From positions 248,001 through 312,000 of the forward strand of contig NZ_BAABBR010000001.1 of assembly GCF_039538065.1 (NCBI RefSeq): DNA of 64,000 nucleotides, written 5' to 3'. Shown here piece after piece: positions 17,239 through 24,860 of this stretch; positions within the stretch are counted from its first letter, which is position 1; every line of letters begins with the position of its first letter. Made by a program: the position numbers and the translations under genes. The stretch comes from Sphingomonas rosea (GTDB lineage: Bacteria; Pseudomonadota; Alphaproteobacteria; Sphingomonadales; Sphingomonadaceae). The notes beneath the pieces are model-generated. The model searched no databases and was not told where the DNA came from. It was given only the letters and a program-made list of their open reading frames with translations.

Positions 17239-17502
17239 ATGCGTGCTCTGATCCTGGTCGCTGGTGCGGCCCTGGCCCTGACCGCTTGCAGCAGCAACGA
17301 GTCGGCCAACAACACTGTCGTCGAAGAGAACGTCGCCGTCGACGCCAATGCCGGCATGGCCGACATGAACGCCATGGACGCGAACGCCACCATGGACGCC
17401 AACATGATGGACGCGAACGCCATGGACGCGAACGCGATGGCTCCGGCTGCCAACTCGGCCGACGCCAACATGATGATGAACAACACCGCCAACGCGATGT
17501 AA
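17239..17502 (+). CDS. Small lipoprotein with Asn/Ala/Met-Asp repeats
   Basis: The 87-residue product has a lipoprotein signal (MRALILVAGAALALTACSS, lipobox LTAC, Cys17) and then a low-complexity mature part rich in N, A, M and D, with repeated MDANA/NAMDAN units from about residue 44 onward. It should be anchored in a membrane after lipidation. GAGGGA precedes the ATG. There is no recognised domain. It is followed by a good terminator, and by a second small lipoprotein gene with a similar alanine/asparagine bias. Confidence 0.75.
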   Translation: MRALILVAGAALALTACSSNESANNTVVEENVAVDANAGMADMNAMDANATMDANMMDANAMDANAMAPAANSADANMMMNNTANAM

Positions 17503-17543
17503 TGTTCACGGCCCTCCCCTCGGGGAGGACCGGACAAGGTCAA

Positions 17544-17578
17544 GGGGCCGTCGGCATCGCGCCGGCGGCCCCTTTTCT
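17544..17578 (+). terminator. Rho-independent terminator
   Basis: Arms 17544-17555 and 17561-17572 form a 12-base stem with one G-T wobble and loop ATCGC, followed by TTTTCT. It lies 42 bases after the small lipoprotein stop. Confidence 0.85.
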
Positions 17579-17608
17579 CATGGGGCCGAAGCGGCTAGCC
17601 CACGGCGC

Positions 17609-17953
17609 ATGATCAAGCGCCCCGCCCTCCTCCTCGGCCTCGCCATCGTCACCGCCGCCTGCGGCAAGAAGGAGGAAGCGGCGACCAACGACGCGGTCGC
17701 GCAGGCCGGGCTCGAGCAGGAAAATGTCATCGCCAACGACGTGACCGCGATCGACGCGGCCACCGCCGACGATGCGCGCATGGCCGCCGACATGCCCGCG
17801 CCGGCCGACGGCGAGCTCGCCAACCTCAGCGCCAATCTGTCGAATTCGAGCGAGGCCAAGCCGAAGAAGGCCCCGGCCCGCAAGCCCGCTGCCGCCGCGC
17901 CGACGCCAGACGAAGCAGCACCCGAAGCGGCCGGCAACGACGCCGGCCAATAG
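17609..17953 (+). CDS. Small lipoprotein, function unknown
   Basis: The 114-residue product begins MIKRPALLLGLAIVTAACGKK, a type II signal with lipobox TAAC (Cys18). The mature part is acidic and alanine-rich, then turns into a lysine/proline/alanine tail (PKKAPARKPAAAAP). It looks like a flexible envelope lipoprotein. It is close downstream of another lipoprotein gene and the terminator between them, so it is probably transcribed separately. It ends against the convergent queE stop with no gap. Confidence 0.65.
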   Translation: MIKRPALLLGLAIVTAACGKKEEAATNDAVAQAGLEQENVIANDVTAIDAATADDARMAADMPAPADGELANLSANLSNSSEAKPKKAPARKPAAAAPTPDEAAPEAAGNDAGQ

Positions 17954-18580
17954 TCAGGCGAGGCCCACGACCTTGTGGGCCTGGAGCGACAGCCGCCACC
18001 TGGGCCGCGCCATGGCGAGCGCGATTGACGCCTCGACCGTTCCCTCCGGCCCGTCCATCGGCTGGACCAGGAAATGGCGGAAGTCCCAATTTTCGAGCGT
18101 GGCGGGATCGATCCCCGCCTGCGGCCAGACGAGCTTCAGTTCATCGCCCGTGCGCTGGACGACCTCGGTCCCGGCCTTGGGGCTGATGCACAGCCAGTCG
18201 ATGCCGGGGGTCGCGGGGAGCGTGCCGTTGCTCTCCGCCGCGATCCGGAAACCGCGCGCGTGCAACGCATCGACGAGCGCCGAATCGAGCTGGAGCATCG
18301 GCTCGCCCCCGGTGATGACGACCAGCCGGTGGTCGGGCCCGCCGTCCCAGATCTCCTCCACCCGGTTGGCAAGCGTCGCGGCGTCGGCGAATTTCCCGCC
18401 ATTCAGTCCGTCGGTGCCGACGAAATCAGTGTCGCAGAAGCGGCATTGGGCGGTGTCGCGGTCCTGCTCCCGCCCGCTCCACAGGTTGCAACCGGCAAAG
18501 CGCAGGAAGACCGCGCGGCTGCCCGTCTGCGCGCCTTCGCCCTGCAGCGTCAGGAAGCATTCCTTGACCGCGTAGGTCAT
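17954..18580 (-). CDS. queE: 7-carboxy-7-deazaguanine synthase (radical SAM)
   Basis: The 208-residue radical SAM enzyme forms the 7-deazaguanine ring in queuosine synthesis. It has the N-terminal [15 protein letters not shown] substrate region, iron-sulfur cysteines C31, C46 and C49 (a CX14CX2C spacing, found in one QueE subgroup rather than the plain CX3CX2C), and the GGEP SAM motif in [11 protein letters not shown]. Its ATG overlaps the queC stop by four bases (ATGA), so it is coupled to queC. Confidence 0.93.
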   Translation of the reverse strand: MTYAVKECFLTLQGEGAQTGSRAVFLRFAGCNLWSGREQDRDTAQCRFCDTDFVGTDGLNGGKFADAATLANRVEEIWDGGPDHRLVVITGGEPMLQLDSALVDALHARGFRIAAESNGTLPATPGIDWLCISPKAGTEVVQRTGDELKLVWPQAGIDPATLENWDFRHFLVQPMDGPEGTVEASIALAMARPRWRLSLQAHKVVGLA

Positions 18581-19248
18581 GGCGCCGTGTAGCGGGTCGG
18601 ATCGGGGAGGCCCGCGTCCTCGAAGCCCTTGGCGCGCAGGCGGCAGGCGTCGCACTCGCCGCAGGCCCCGCCGTCGGGGCCGGGATCGTAGCAGCTGTGG
18701 CTGACCGCGGGATCGAGCCCGAGCCGGGCCGCCTCGCGGGCAATGTCGGCCTTGGTCATGTCCTGCAGCGGCGCGTGGATGGTGAACCCCTCGCCCTCGA
18801 CCCCGGCCTTGGTCGCGAGATTGGCGAGCGATTCGAAGGCGCGGACGAACTCGGGCCGGCAATCGGGATAGCCCGAATAGTCGAGCGCATTGACGCCCAC
18901 GAACAGATCGCGCGCGCCGCTCGCCTCGGCGAGGCCCAATGCGAGGCTGAGGAAGATGGTGTTGCGGGCAGGCACGTAGGTGACGGGAATGCCCTCCCCC
19001 ACCCCGTCCTTGGGCACCGCGACGTCGGCGGTCAGCGCCGAGCCGCCGAAGGCCCGCAGGTCGAGCGGGAGGACGACGTGGCGGTGGGCGAGGCGCGCGG
19101 CGATGGTCTTCGCCGCCTCGAGCTCGACCCGGTGGCGCTGGCCATAGTCAACCGTCAGCGCGACGACCTCATAGCCTTGCTCACGCGCGAGGCCCGCGCA
19201 GACGTAGGAATCGAGCCCGCCCGAGAGGAGAACGACCGCCTTTTTCAC
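18577..19248 (-). CDS. queC: 7-cyano-7-deazaguanine (preQ0) synthase
   Basis: The 223-residue ATP-dependent enzyme converts 7-carboxy-7-deazaguanine to preQ0. It has the PP-loop SGGLDS at residues 9-14, the [13 protein letters not shown] and [17 protein letters not shown] segments, and the C-terminal zinc site with CX9CX2CX2C. The start is GTG 19248, which overlaps the stop of the upstream DUF3147 gene (GTGA). Together with queE it gives two of the four preQ0/queuosine steps; queD and queF are elsewhere. Confidence 0.95.
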   Translation of the reverse strand: MKKAVVLLSGGLDSYVCAGLAREQGYEVVALTVDYGQRHRVELEAAKTIAARLAHRHVVLPLDLRAFGGSALTADVAVPKDGVGEGIPVTYVPARNTIFLSLALGLAEASGARDLFVGVNALDYSGYPDCRPEFVRAFESLANLATKAGVEGEGFTIHAPLQDMTKADIAREAARLGLDPAVSHSCYDPGPDGGACGECDACRLRAKGFEDAGLPDPTRYTAP

Positions 19249-19595
19249 AGCTTCACGCCCATCCGGCCGGCAAGAGCGAAGGTCGCGGCGTAGAGCGCCA
19301 TGGTGCCCGCGATGACGAGGCCGAGCGCGAGCCAGAAGTTCATGCCGCTGCGCAGCAGGACGGGCAGGACGAGGAATAGCGGCAGGCTCGGCACGATGAA
19401 CCACATGATGCCGTTCGACAGGTCCGCCACCTTCGCCGTGTCACCCGTGTCCCAGTAGAGCAGGGTGCAGGCCATCAGGCTGGTCAGCGGGAGCGAGGCG
19501 AGCAGCCCGCCCCAGCCGGGCGAGCGGCGAGCGATTTCGGCGACGGCGGCGGCGAGCAGGCCGGCGATGCCTGCCTTGGCGAGGAAACCCAGCAT
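19245..19595 (-). CDS. DUF3147-type small membrane protein
   Basis: The 116-residue product has four hydrophobic helices. The segment [24 protein letters not shown] followed by [19 protein letters not shown] is the hallmark of DUF3147 proteins, whose function is unknown. Its stop overlaps the GTG start of queC by four bases, so it is co-translated with the queuosine genes; whether it has a role in deazaguanine handling is not known. The ATG at 19595 is used since upstream in-frame sequence forms hairpins of a transcript end. Confidence 0.8.
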   Translation of the reverse strand: MLGFLAKAGIAGLLAAAVAEIARRSPGWGGLLASLPLTSLMACTLLYWDTGDTAKVADLSNGIMWFIVPSLPLFLVLPVLLRSGMNFWLALGLVIAGTMALYAATFALAGRMGVKL

Positions 19596-19620
19596 GGGCG
19601 GCCCTTTAGTCTCCGCGACG

Positions 19621-19653
19621 CACAAAAAGAAGGGCCACCCCGAAGGGTGGCCC
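19621..19653 (-). terminator. Rho-independent terminator with UUCG tetraloop
   Basis: The perfect 9-base stem (arms 19632-19640 and 19645-19653) is capped by UUCG on the minus-strand RNA and followed by TTCTTTTTGTG. It separates the gene ending at 19743 from the DUF3147-queC-queE operon. Confidence 0.9.
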
Positions 19654-19720
19654 AGGTACGGGCCGAAGCCCGTCAGGGAGGAAAGCGTGCCGGCCTCGGC
19701 TAGCACTCCGACTGACATAG
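19621..19720 (-). ncRNA. Candidate small RNA or 3' UTR with two UUCG-capped hairpins
   Basis: On the minus strand, hairpin ACGGGC-UUCG-GCCCGU (19673-19658) is followed at once by a 9-base perfect stem GGGCCACCC-UUCG-GGGUGGCCC (19653-19632) and TTCTTTTTG, a strong intrinsic terminator. A CCUCCC stretch lies just before the first hairpin. The 5' limit is a guess. It could equally be the 3' UTR of the gene ending at 19743. Confidence 0.45.
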
Positions 19721-19742
19721 TGGGTTATGGTTAAACGAGGCC

Positions 19743-20156
19743 TTAACGTCCAGTCGGAATACGACAGTTTCCGATCCGCCGGGCATAGAGCGTGTAGTTG
19801 AAGGGGCCCCCGGCGTGAATGCCCTGCGTCTCGATCTTGAGCGAGCGCGGAGTCGTCACCGTCACTTCCGACCGACCGAATTCGCCCGGGCCGCAGGTGA
19901 GGTCCATCGCGAGCGATCCCGGGACGTCGCGGAGCACCGTGCCGCGGCAACGCTCGTAGCCGTGGGCGAGCTGCGCGACCAAGCGCATGTCCTTGAAGCA
20001 GATCCGCCGGGGATTGCTGCCGGTGGCGCTGGTGCTGATTTCCCACGCGCCGGGCGCGACCCCCGACAGCGCGCGCATGCCGGGCGCCGCCGCCCCGGTC
20101 AGGGCCACGGCACAGACGGCAGCAGCAGCAAGCGCGACTCGTCGCATCGCCATCAT
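19743..20156 (-). CDS. Secreted DUF3617-like protein
   Basis: The 137-residue product has a signal peptide (start MMAMRRVALAAAAVCAVALTGAAA) and a mature domain with GAWEISTSATG, a CFKD motif and paired cysteines, plus a second CRGTVLRD and LTCGPGEFG. This resembles DUF3617 periplasmic proteins, whose role is unknown. Either of two nearby ATG codons (20156 or 20147) may be the start. Its transcript probably ends at the UUCG-capped terminator 90 bases downstream. Confidence 0.65.
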   Translation of the reverse strand: MMAMRRVALAAAAVCAVALTGAAAPGMRALSGVAPGAWEISTSATGSNPRRICFKDMRLVAQLAHGYERCRGTVLRDVPGSLAMDLTCGPGEFGRSEVTVTTPRSLKIETQGIHAGGPFNYTLYARRIGNCRIPTGR

Positions 20157-20171
20157 CTTACCACGCGCTCG

Positions 20172-21068
20172 TTACGCGAACGTAATCGGAAAGCTGGTCG
20201 AGCAGAACTCGCAGTCGACCCGGATGACGCCGTCCTCGCCCTTCATCGCCTCGCGCTCCTCCTCGGGGAAGCGGGCGATGACCGAACGGACGTAATCGGG
20301 ATCGCAGCGGCAGCCGCGCGAGAGCGGCGCGCCGGCGAGCACGCGGACCTCGGCCTCCTCGTGGAACAACCGCCAGACGAGCTGGTCGAGCGCGAGCTCG
20401 GGGTCGGTCAGTTCCTCGGCCTTCACCGAGCCGGCGAGCACCGCGACATGGTCCCAGTCGGGATGGTCAAGCCGGGTGTGGAGCCGCTCGCGGCCTTCCT
20501 CGCCCTCGGGGAGGTGCTGGAAGAGGATGCCGCCCGCGATCCAGTGGCCGTCGGGCCTCTTCTCGACCGCCAAGCGAACGATCGAGGGAATCTGCTCGGA
20601 CTGCGAGAAATAGCTTTGCGCGGCTTCGGCGAGGCTTTCGCCCTCGAGCGGCACGATGCCCTGGTAGCGCTCGTCAGTCGCGGGCTGGTCGAAGGTGATC
20701 GCGAGATACCCTTCGCCGAACAAGGTCTGGAGGCTGGGGCTGTGTGCCGCGTCGGCGAGCTTCACCGCGTCGTGGCGGACATAGCCGCGCAATTCGCCGC
20801 CCTTGTAGTCGCACACGAGCAGGTCGACGACGCCGCCCTGGGTCTGCGCCTGGAGCGTCATCTGACCGGTCGGATCCTTGAGAAGCGAACCCAGGAGCGC
20901 GGTCAGCACCAGCGCCTCGGCGAGGAGCTTCTCGACCGGGGCCGGGTAGTTGTGGGCGGACAGCACGGCATCGAGCGCGGGTCCGAGGCGGGCGGCGCGG
21001 CCGCGGGCATGGCGCGCGGGAACGGTCACGCCGAGCGCCGCGTCGAGATTCGAGATCTGGGGGGTCAT
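20172..21068 (-). CDS. hslO: Redox-regulated chaperone Hsp33
   Basis: The 298-residue holdase chaperone is activated by oxidation of its zinc site. The C-terminal zinc cysteines are CRC and CEFC with 30 residues between (CXC-X30-CXXC), in the usual spacing. The N-terminal domain has VLTALLGSLLKDPTGQMTLQAQ and GGVVDLLVCDY, and the central GGILFQHLPEGEE segment is typical of the family. In many alphaproteobacteria it follows argD-argF; here argD is two genes upstream in the same direction, with a DUF4274 gene between. Confidence 0.95.
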   Translation of the reverse strand: MTPQISNLDAALGVTVPARHARGRAARLGPALDAVLSAHNYPAPVEKLLAEALVLTALLGSLLKDPTGQMTLQAQTQGGVVDLLVCDYKGGELRGYVRHDAVKLADAAHSPSLQTLFGEGYLAITFDQPATDERYQGIVPLEGESLAEAAQSYFSQSEQIPSIVRLAVEKRPDGHWIAGGILFQHLPEGEEGRERLHTRLDHPDWDHVAVLAGSVKAEELTDPELALDQLVWRLFHEEAEVRVLAGAPLSRGCRCDPDYVRSVIARFPEEEREAMKGEDGVIRVDCEFCSTSFPITFA

Positions 21069-21120
21069 GGAGGCGAGATAGGAAGGGAGGCGCCGATCGC
21101 CAAGGACCGGCGCCCGCGCG

Positions 21121-22005
21121 CTAGCGGCCGAGCAGCCGCCGGAGCCATCCGCCGGCGCTCGCCGCAGGAGCGGCGTCGGGCGCGTCGTCCGATTGCCGGC
21201 GAAGATCGCGCACGCGGGCGGAGGCCTTTTCCTCGGCCGGTCCGCGAGCAAAGGACACTTCGGGAGGCGGCGGTTCGGCCGGCGCGGCCGGGATGACGGC
21301 GAGCGGCGGCTCGACCTCGGGCTGGTCGGGCTCGGGAGCAGCGGGGAGCTGCGGGCGGATGGCCGCGAAAGGATCGGCCTCGGGCTGTTCGGGCTCGGGA
21401 TCGGCAGGGAGCTGGGGGCGGATGGCCGCAAAGGGGTCGGGCGCGGGTCCGTCGTCTTCGGAATCAGTGAAAGCGGCAAGCTGCGGCGAGAGCGGCGCGA
21501 ACGGGTCGACCGGCGCTTGGCGCTCCGAACCGCGTCCGGAGAAGCGCAGCTCCTTCAGCAGGGGGTGAAGGCCCGGGGCCGACAGCGATGCCTCGAGTTC
21601 GGCGATGTCGCGGCGGCGGCCTTCCTCGCAGGTCGCGAAATATTCGGGCATGTCGATGCCGTGGTCCGCGAGGCAGTCGTAGCCGAGCTCGGCACGGGGA
21701 AAGCCTCGGCCGTGGAAACGGTCGTTGATGAAGCGCAGCAACGGCGCCACCGCATAGGGATCGGCGCCGAGCGGCTCCTCCTCGTCCTGCCACTCGTAGC
21801 CGGTCGGCTCGCCCGCCCAGAAGATGAGATGCGCCGTGGCGCGGTCGCAGTCGGGCTGCTGGACGATCCAGCACAAGGGCCCGAGCGGCTCGCCCCAATT
21901 GAAGCCGGCGGCGAAGGCATGCCAGTCGTCGGGTCCGGCCGTCTGCAGCGCCGCCATGATCGCGGCCTGCTCGGCGTCCTCGTCGTAATGTCCGTCGTCG
22001 ATCAT
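21121..22005 (-). CDS. DUF4274-domain protein with proline-rich repeat tail
   Basis: The first about 155 residues of this 294-residue protein match the DUF4274 pattern: DDWHAFAAGFNWGEP, LCWIVQQPDCDRATAHLIFW and a lower loop with EYFATCEEGRRRDIAELE. Function of that family is unknown. The rest is a disordered acidic/proline tail with two 21-residue tandem copies starting DPFAAIRPQLP (residues 190-231), a degenerate third before them, and a basic end (WLRRLLGR). ATG 22005 is embedded in a 14-base inverted repeat that would also cover its GGGAGA ribosome site. It sits between argD and hslO. Confidence 0.75.
   Translation of the reverse strand: MIDDGHYDEDAEQAAIMAALQTAGPDDWHAFAAGFNWGEPLGPLCWIVQQPDCDRATAHLIFWAGEPTGYEWQDEEEPLGADPYAVAPLLRFINDRFHGRGFPRAELGYDCLADHGIDMPEYFATCEEGRRRDIAELEASLSAPGLHPLLKELRFSGRGSERQAPVDPFAPLSPQLAAFTDSEDDGPAPDPFAAIRPQLPADPEPEQPEADPFAAIRPQLPAAPEPDQPEVEPPLAVIPAAPAEPPPPEVSFARGPAEEKASARVRDLRRQSDDAPDAAPAASAGGWLRRLLGR
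21313..21438 (-). repeat. Two 63-base tandem repeats inside the DUF4274 gene
   Basis: The two in-frame units encode 21 residues each, starting DPFAAIRPQLPA and differing at only a few positions (ADPEPEQPEA against AAPEPDQPEV). The high DNA similarity suggests recent duplication or ongoing slippage. Confidence 0.85.
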
Positions 22006-22042
22006 TCCCGGTCTCCCGCGCGGCGCATGGGAGACCGGGAAT
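22004..22042 (-). promoter_or_regulatory. Perfect 14-base inverted repeat covering ribosome site and start codon
   Basis: ATTCCCGGTCTCCC at 22004-22017 is the exact inverse of 22029-22042, with an 11-base loop. In the minus-strand RNA the second arm contains GGGAGA and the first bases of the start codon, so the folded form would hide both. It begins 24 bases after the argD stop and lacks a U-run. Confidence 0.65.
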
Positions 22043-22065
22043 AAGGCCAAATCCCTACGAAAACG

Positions 22066-23256
22066 TCACGCCGCCTGCGCGGGCACCGCATAATCCGCCG
22101 CAGCGGCGCTCAGGCCGTCGACGAAGGTGCGGATGTCGGCGTCGTCGATGATCAGTGGCGGGAGCACGCGAACGACATTGTCGCCCGCCGCCACCGTCAG
22201 GATCCCGCGGGTGCGCAGGTAGGAGACGAAGGCGCGGCTGTCGGTCTTCATCTTGATGCCGAGCATCAGGCCGAGGCCACGCACGCTCTCGAACAGATGG
22301 TCGTGATTGGGAAGCATCTGCTCGAGCGCCGCGCGGAGACGCTGACCGGTCTCGCGGACCTGGGCGAGGAATTCGGGGGTCGCGACCACGTCGAGCACCG
22401 CCATGCCCGCCGCCATTGCCAACGGATTGCCGCCGTAGGTCGAGCCGTGAGTCCCGATGACCATGCCGCTCGCGGCCTTCTCGGTCGCGAGGCAGGCACC
22501 CAAGGGGAAGCCGCCGCCGATGCCCTTGGCGGTGGCGAGGATGTCGGGGACGATGCCGTACTGCTCGTAGGCGTAGAGCGTCCCGGTGCGGGCGACGCCG
22601 CACTGCACCTCGTCGAGGACCAGCATCAGGTCATGCTCGTCGCACGCCTTGCGTAGACCCTGGAGGAATTCGGGGCTGGCGGGACGGATGCCACCCTCGC
22701 CCTGCACCGGCTCGACGAGGAAACCGGCGGTGTTGTCGTCGATCGCCGCGAGCGCCGCGTCGAGGTCGTCGAAATCAACCACTTCGAAGCCCTCGAGCAG
22801 CGGCGCGAAGCCATCGCGCAGCTTGACCTGGTCGGTCGCCGAGATGGTCGCCATCGTCCGCCCGTGGAAGGCGTTGCGGAAGGTGATGAGCTTCGACTTG
22901 TGCGGGTTGCCCGCGGCGTGGTGATAGCGGCGCGCGGTCTTGATCGCGCACTCGACCGCCTCGGCACCCGAATTGGTGAAGAAGACGGTGTCGGCGAAGG
23001 TCATGTCGGTCAGGCGCTTGGCCAGCGCCTCGCCCTGCGGGCTGCCGTAGAGGTTCGAGACGTGCATCAGCGTCTCTGCCTGCTTCTGGATCGCGCCGAT
23101 GAGGTGCGGGTGGCTGTGGCCGAGGAGGTTGACCGCAATTCCGCTGGCGAAGTCGAGATAGCGCTCGCCCCCCTCGCCGATCAGCCAGACGCCCTCGCCT
23201 CGAACCGGCCGCACTTCGCAGCGCGGATAGACGGGCATGAGCGGCGTGATGGCCAT
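22066..23256 (-). CDS. argD: Acetylornithine/succinyldiaminopimelate aminotransferase
   Basis: The 396-residue class III PLP aminotransferase acts in arginine (and possibly lysine) synthesis. Landmarks are GEGVWLIGEGGERYLDFASGIAVNLLGH, NSGAEAVECAIKTAR, HGRTMATIS, the PLP aspartate in LVLDEVQCGVARTG and the Schiff-base lysine in LATAKGIGGGFPLGA. Length is normal. Its usual partner argF is not adjacent; downstream come a DUF4274 gene and hslO. Confidence 0.95.
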   Translation of the reverse strand: MAITPLMPVYPRCEVRPVRGEGVWLIGEGGERYLDFASGIAVNLLGHSHPHLIGAIQKQAETLMHVSNLYGSPQGEALAKRLTDMTFADTVFFTNSGAEAVECAIKTARRYHHAAGNPHKSKLITFRNAFHGRTMATISATDQVKLRDGFAPLLEGFEVVDFDDLDAALAAIDDNTAGFLVEPVQGEGGIRPASPEFLQGLRKACDEHDLMLVLDEVQCGVARTGTLYAYEQYGIVPDILATAKGIGGGFPLGACLATEKAASGMVIGTHGSTYGGNPLAMAAGMAVLDVVATPEFLAQVRETGQRLRAALEQMLPNHDHLFESVRGLGLMLGIKMKTDSRAFVSYLRTRGILTVAAGDNVVRVLPPLIIDDADIRTFVDGLSAAAADYAVPAQAA

Positions 23257-23283
23257 GAAACGGCTCCTGAAGATCTGTGAACA

Positions 23284-23320
23284 AGAAAGGGCGCGGCCTC
23301 CGTAGTGGAAGCCGCGCCCT
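23284..23320 (-). terminator. Rho-independent terminator upstream of argD
   Basis: Perfect 10-base arms AGGGCGCGGC (23288-23297) and 23311-23320 with a 13-base loop; on the minus strand the stem is followed by TTCTTG, so it terminates the secreted-protein gene ending at 23360. Confidence 0.75.
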
Positions 23321-23339
23321 CCTATAGGCGGCTAATGTC

Positions 23340-23355
23340 CGGGGGTTAACCCCCG
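23340..23355. repeat. Perfect 16-base palindrome
   Basis: CGGGGGTTAACCCCCG is fully self-complementary and lies just past the stop of the gene ending at 23360 and before its terminator. It could be a protein-binding site or an added 3' hairpin. Confidence 0.6.
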
Positions 23356-23359
23356 AGCC

Positions 23360-23860
23360 TTAGCGGCGGTAGGGGTAACCCTCGCGGCGGTCGTCGATGC
23401 CGTTGCGGTTGGCATCGACCCAGCCGTCACGGCCGTCACGAACGCCGTCATAGTCGCGGTCGCGGACCTGGCCGTACTGACCGTAGCGCCCGCCATTGTT
23501 GTTGGCGGCGTAACGCAGGCTCTGCTCGATCTGGGCGAAGCGCTGGTCGAGCTCGTAACGCTCACGGTTGTTGATGCCGTTCTGCGCGAAGCTGCGAGTG
23601 CGGCCATGGAGGTCGCGGGCGGCGTTGCGCAGCTGATAGGCTTCCTGCGGGTTGAGGCGCCCGCTCGAAATCTGACGCTCGACCTGCGAGATCAGGCGGT
23701 CGGCGCGGATCAGATAGGCGCGCGTGGTGCCCTGGTTGCCGTAGTTGTAGCCATAGGCATTGCCGTAAGGCGCCGGCTGACCCGGATAATATTGCGCGGC
23801 GGCCGGAGTGGCGGCGGCAATGGCCGAGAGACCGGCGGCGGCAATGAGAAACTTCTTCAT
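23360..23860 (-). CDS. Secreted tyrosine/glycine-rich protein with helical core
   Basis: The 166-residue product has a signal peptide (MKKFLIAAAGLSAIAAATPAAA, cleavage before QYYPGQ), a Gly/Tyr/Asn-rich lead, a central helical domain (LIRADRLISQVERQISSGRLNPQEAYQLRNAARDL) and an Asp/Arg-rich tail with DxDxDG-like pieces (RDYDGVRDGRDG, NRNGIDD) that look like thrombospondin-type calcium loops. Function is unknown, probably periplasmic or surface. Its own terminator lies downstream, before argD. Confidence 0.7.
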   Translation of the reverse strand: MKKFLIAAAGLSAIAAATPAAAQYYPGQPAPYGNAYGYNYGNQGTTRAYLIRADRLISQVERQISSGRLNPQEAYQLRNAARDLHGRTRSFAQNGINNRERYELDQRFAQIEQSLRYAANNNGGRYGQYGQVRDRDYDGVRDGRDGWVDANRNGIDDRREGYPYRR

Positions 23861-23958
23861 GTCTTTGCACTCCCTTTCGAGGCTTGATGGGAATGCAATA
23901 CGCCTGAGTCGCGATCGGGAGCCTGAACGCCCCCGTTATGAAGGGTTCACGTGGCGGG

Positions 23959-24795
23959 TCAGTTCTTGATCTTCCAGCCGCTCTTCAGAAGCCCATAGCA
24001 GAGCGCGAAGAGGGCGAGATTAATGGCGAGGAGGAGGCCGGCGCCGAACAGCACGGGCGAATCGGCCTCGCGCAGGAAGCCGTAGCGGAAGCCCGAGATC
24101 ACGTAGAAGAACGGGTTGCCGTGGCTGATCGCGCGGAACAGGGGCGAAAGCTGCTCGACCGAATAGAAGGTGCCCGACAGCAGCGACAAAGGCGCGACCA
24201 CGAAGTTGGTCACCGCGGCGGCATGGTCGAACTTCTCTGCCCAGATCGAGGTAATGAGGCCGAGGAGCGAAAGAAGCAGTGAGCCCATCAGCCCGAACCA
24301 CAAGGCGGCGAGCGGGTGGCGGACGGTGACGTCGACGCCTGGGAACAGCGCCATGCACAGCCACACCGCTCCGCCGACCAGGAAAGCGCGGGTGACGGCC
24401 GCGCCGACGAGGCCCGCGATCAGCTCACCGGTCGAAAGCGGCGGCATCAGATAGTCGACGATCGTGCCCTGGATCTTGCCCACCAGCAGCGAGAAGCTGG
24501 CGTTGGCGAAGGCGTTCTGGATCATCGCCATGACGATCAGGCCAGGCGCGATGAAGTGGCTGAAGGGGACCCCCATCACCTCGCGGCGGCTGCCGCCCAG
24601 CGCGACGGTGAAGATCACCAGGAAGAGGAGCGTCGTGACCGCCGGCGCCCAGACCGTCTGGGTCTGGACCTTGAAGAAACGGCGCACCTCCTTCACATAG
24701 AGGGTCTTCAGCCCACCCCAGTTGACGCCCGTGAGGCGCTGTTCGCCCGGCGCGGCGCGGCGCATCCGCGAAATGGTGGAGGGCTGGTCGTTCAC
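23959..24795 (-). CDS. ABC-2 type transporter permease
   Basis: The 278-residue product is an ABC-2 family membrane subunit with six helices and the typical central region (FIAPGLIVMAMIQNAFANASFSLLVGKIQGTIVDYLMPPLSTGEL) and the SGTFYSVEQLSPLFRAISHGNPFFYVISGFRYGF motif, as in drug/lipid exporters of the NodJ/DrrB kind. The first codon is GTG 24795; an ATG at 24765 is an alternative. No ATPase gene is next to it, so the partner must be elsewhere. It is divergent from gcrA. Confidence 0.88.
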   Translation of the reverse strand: MNDQPSTISRMRRAAPGEQRLTGVNWGGLKTLYVKEVRRFFKVQTQTVWAPAVTTLLFLVIFTVALGGSRREVMGVPFSHFIAPGLIVMAMIQNAFANASFSLLVGKIQGTIVDYLMPPLSTGELIAGLVGAAVTRAFLVGGAVWLCMALFPGVDVTVRHPLAALWFGLMGSLLLSLLGLITSIWAEKFDHAAAVTNFVVAPLSLLSGTFYSVEQLSPLFRAISHGNPFFYVISGFRYGFLREADSPVLFGAGLLLAINLALFALCYGLLKSGWKIKN

Positions 24796-24860
24796 GGAGC
24801 AAGCGCCTATCGGCTATGGCCGATGGCGGCAACCGCCCAAACAGAGATTGACGAGAAGCG

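Noticed and set aside
19731..19746. TTAA-N8-TTAA resembling a CtrA binding site
   Set aside because: The spacing is eight, not seven, and the right half is within the stop codon end of a gene.
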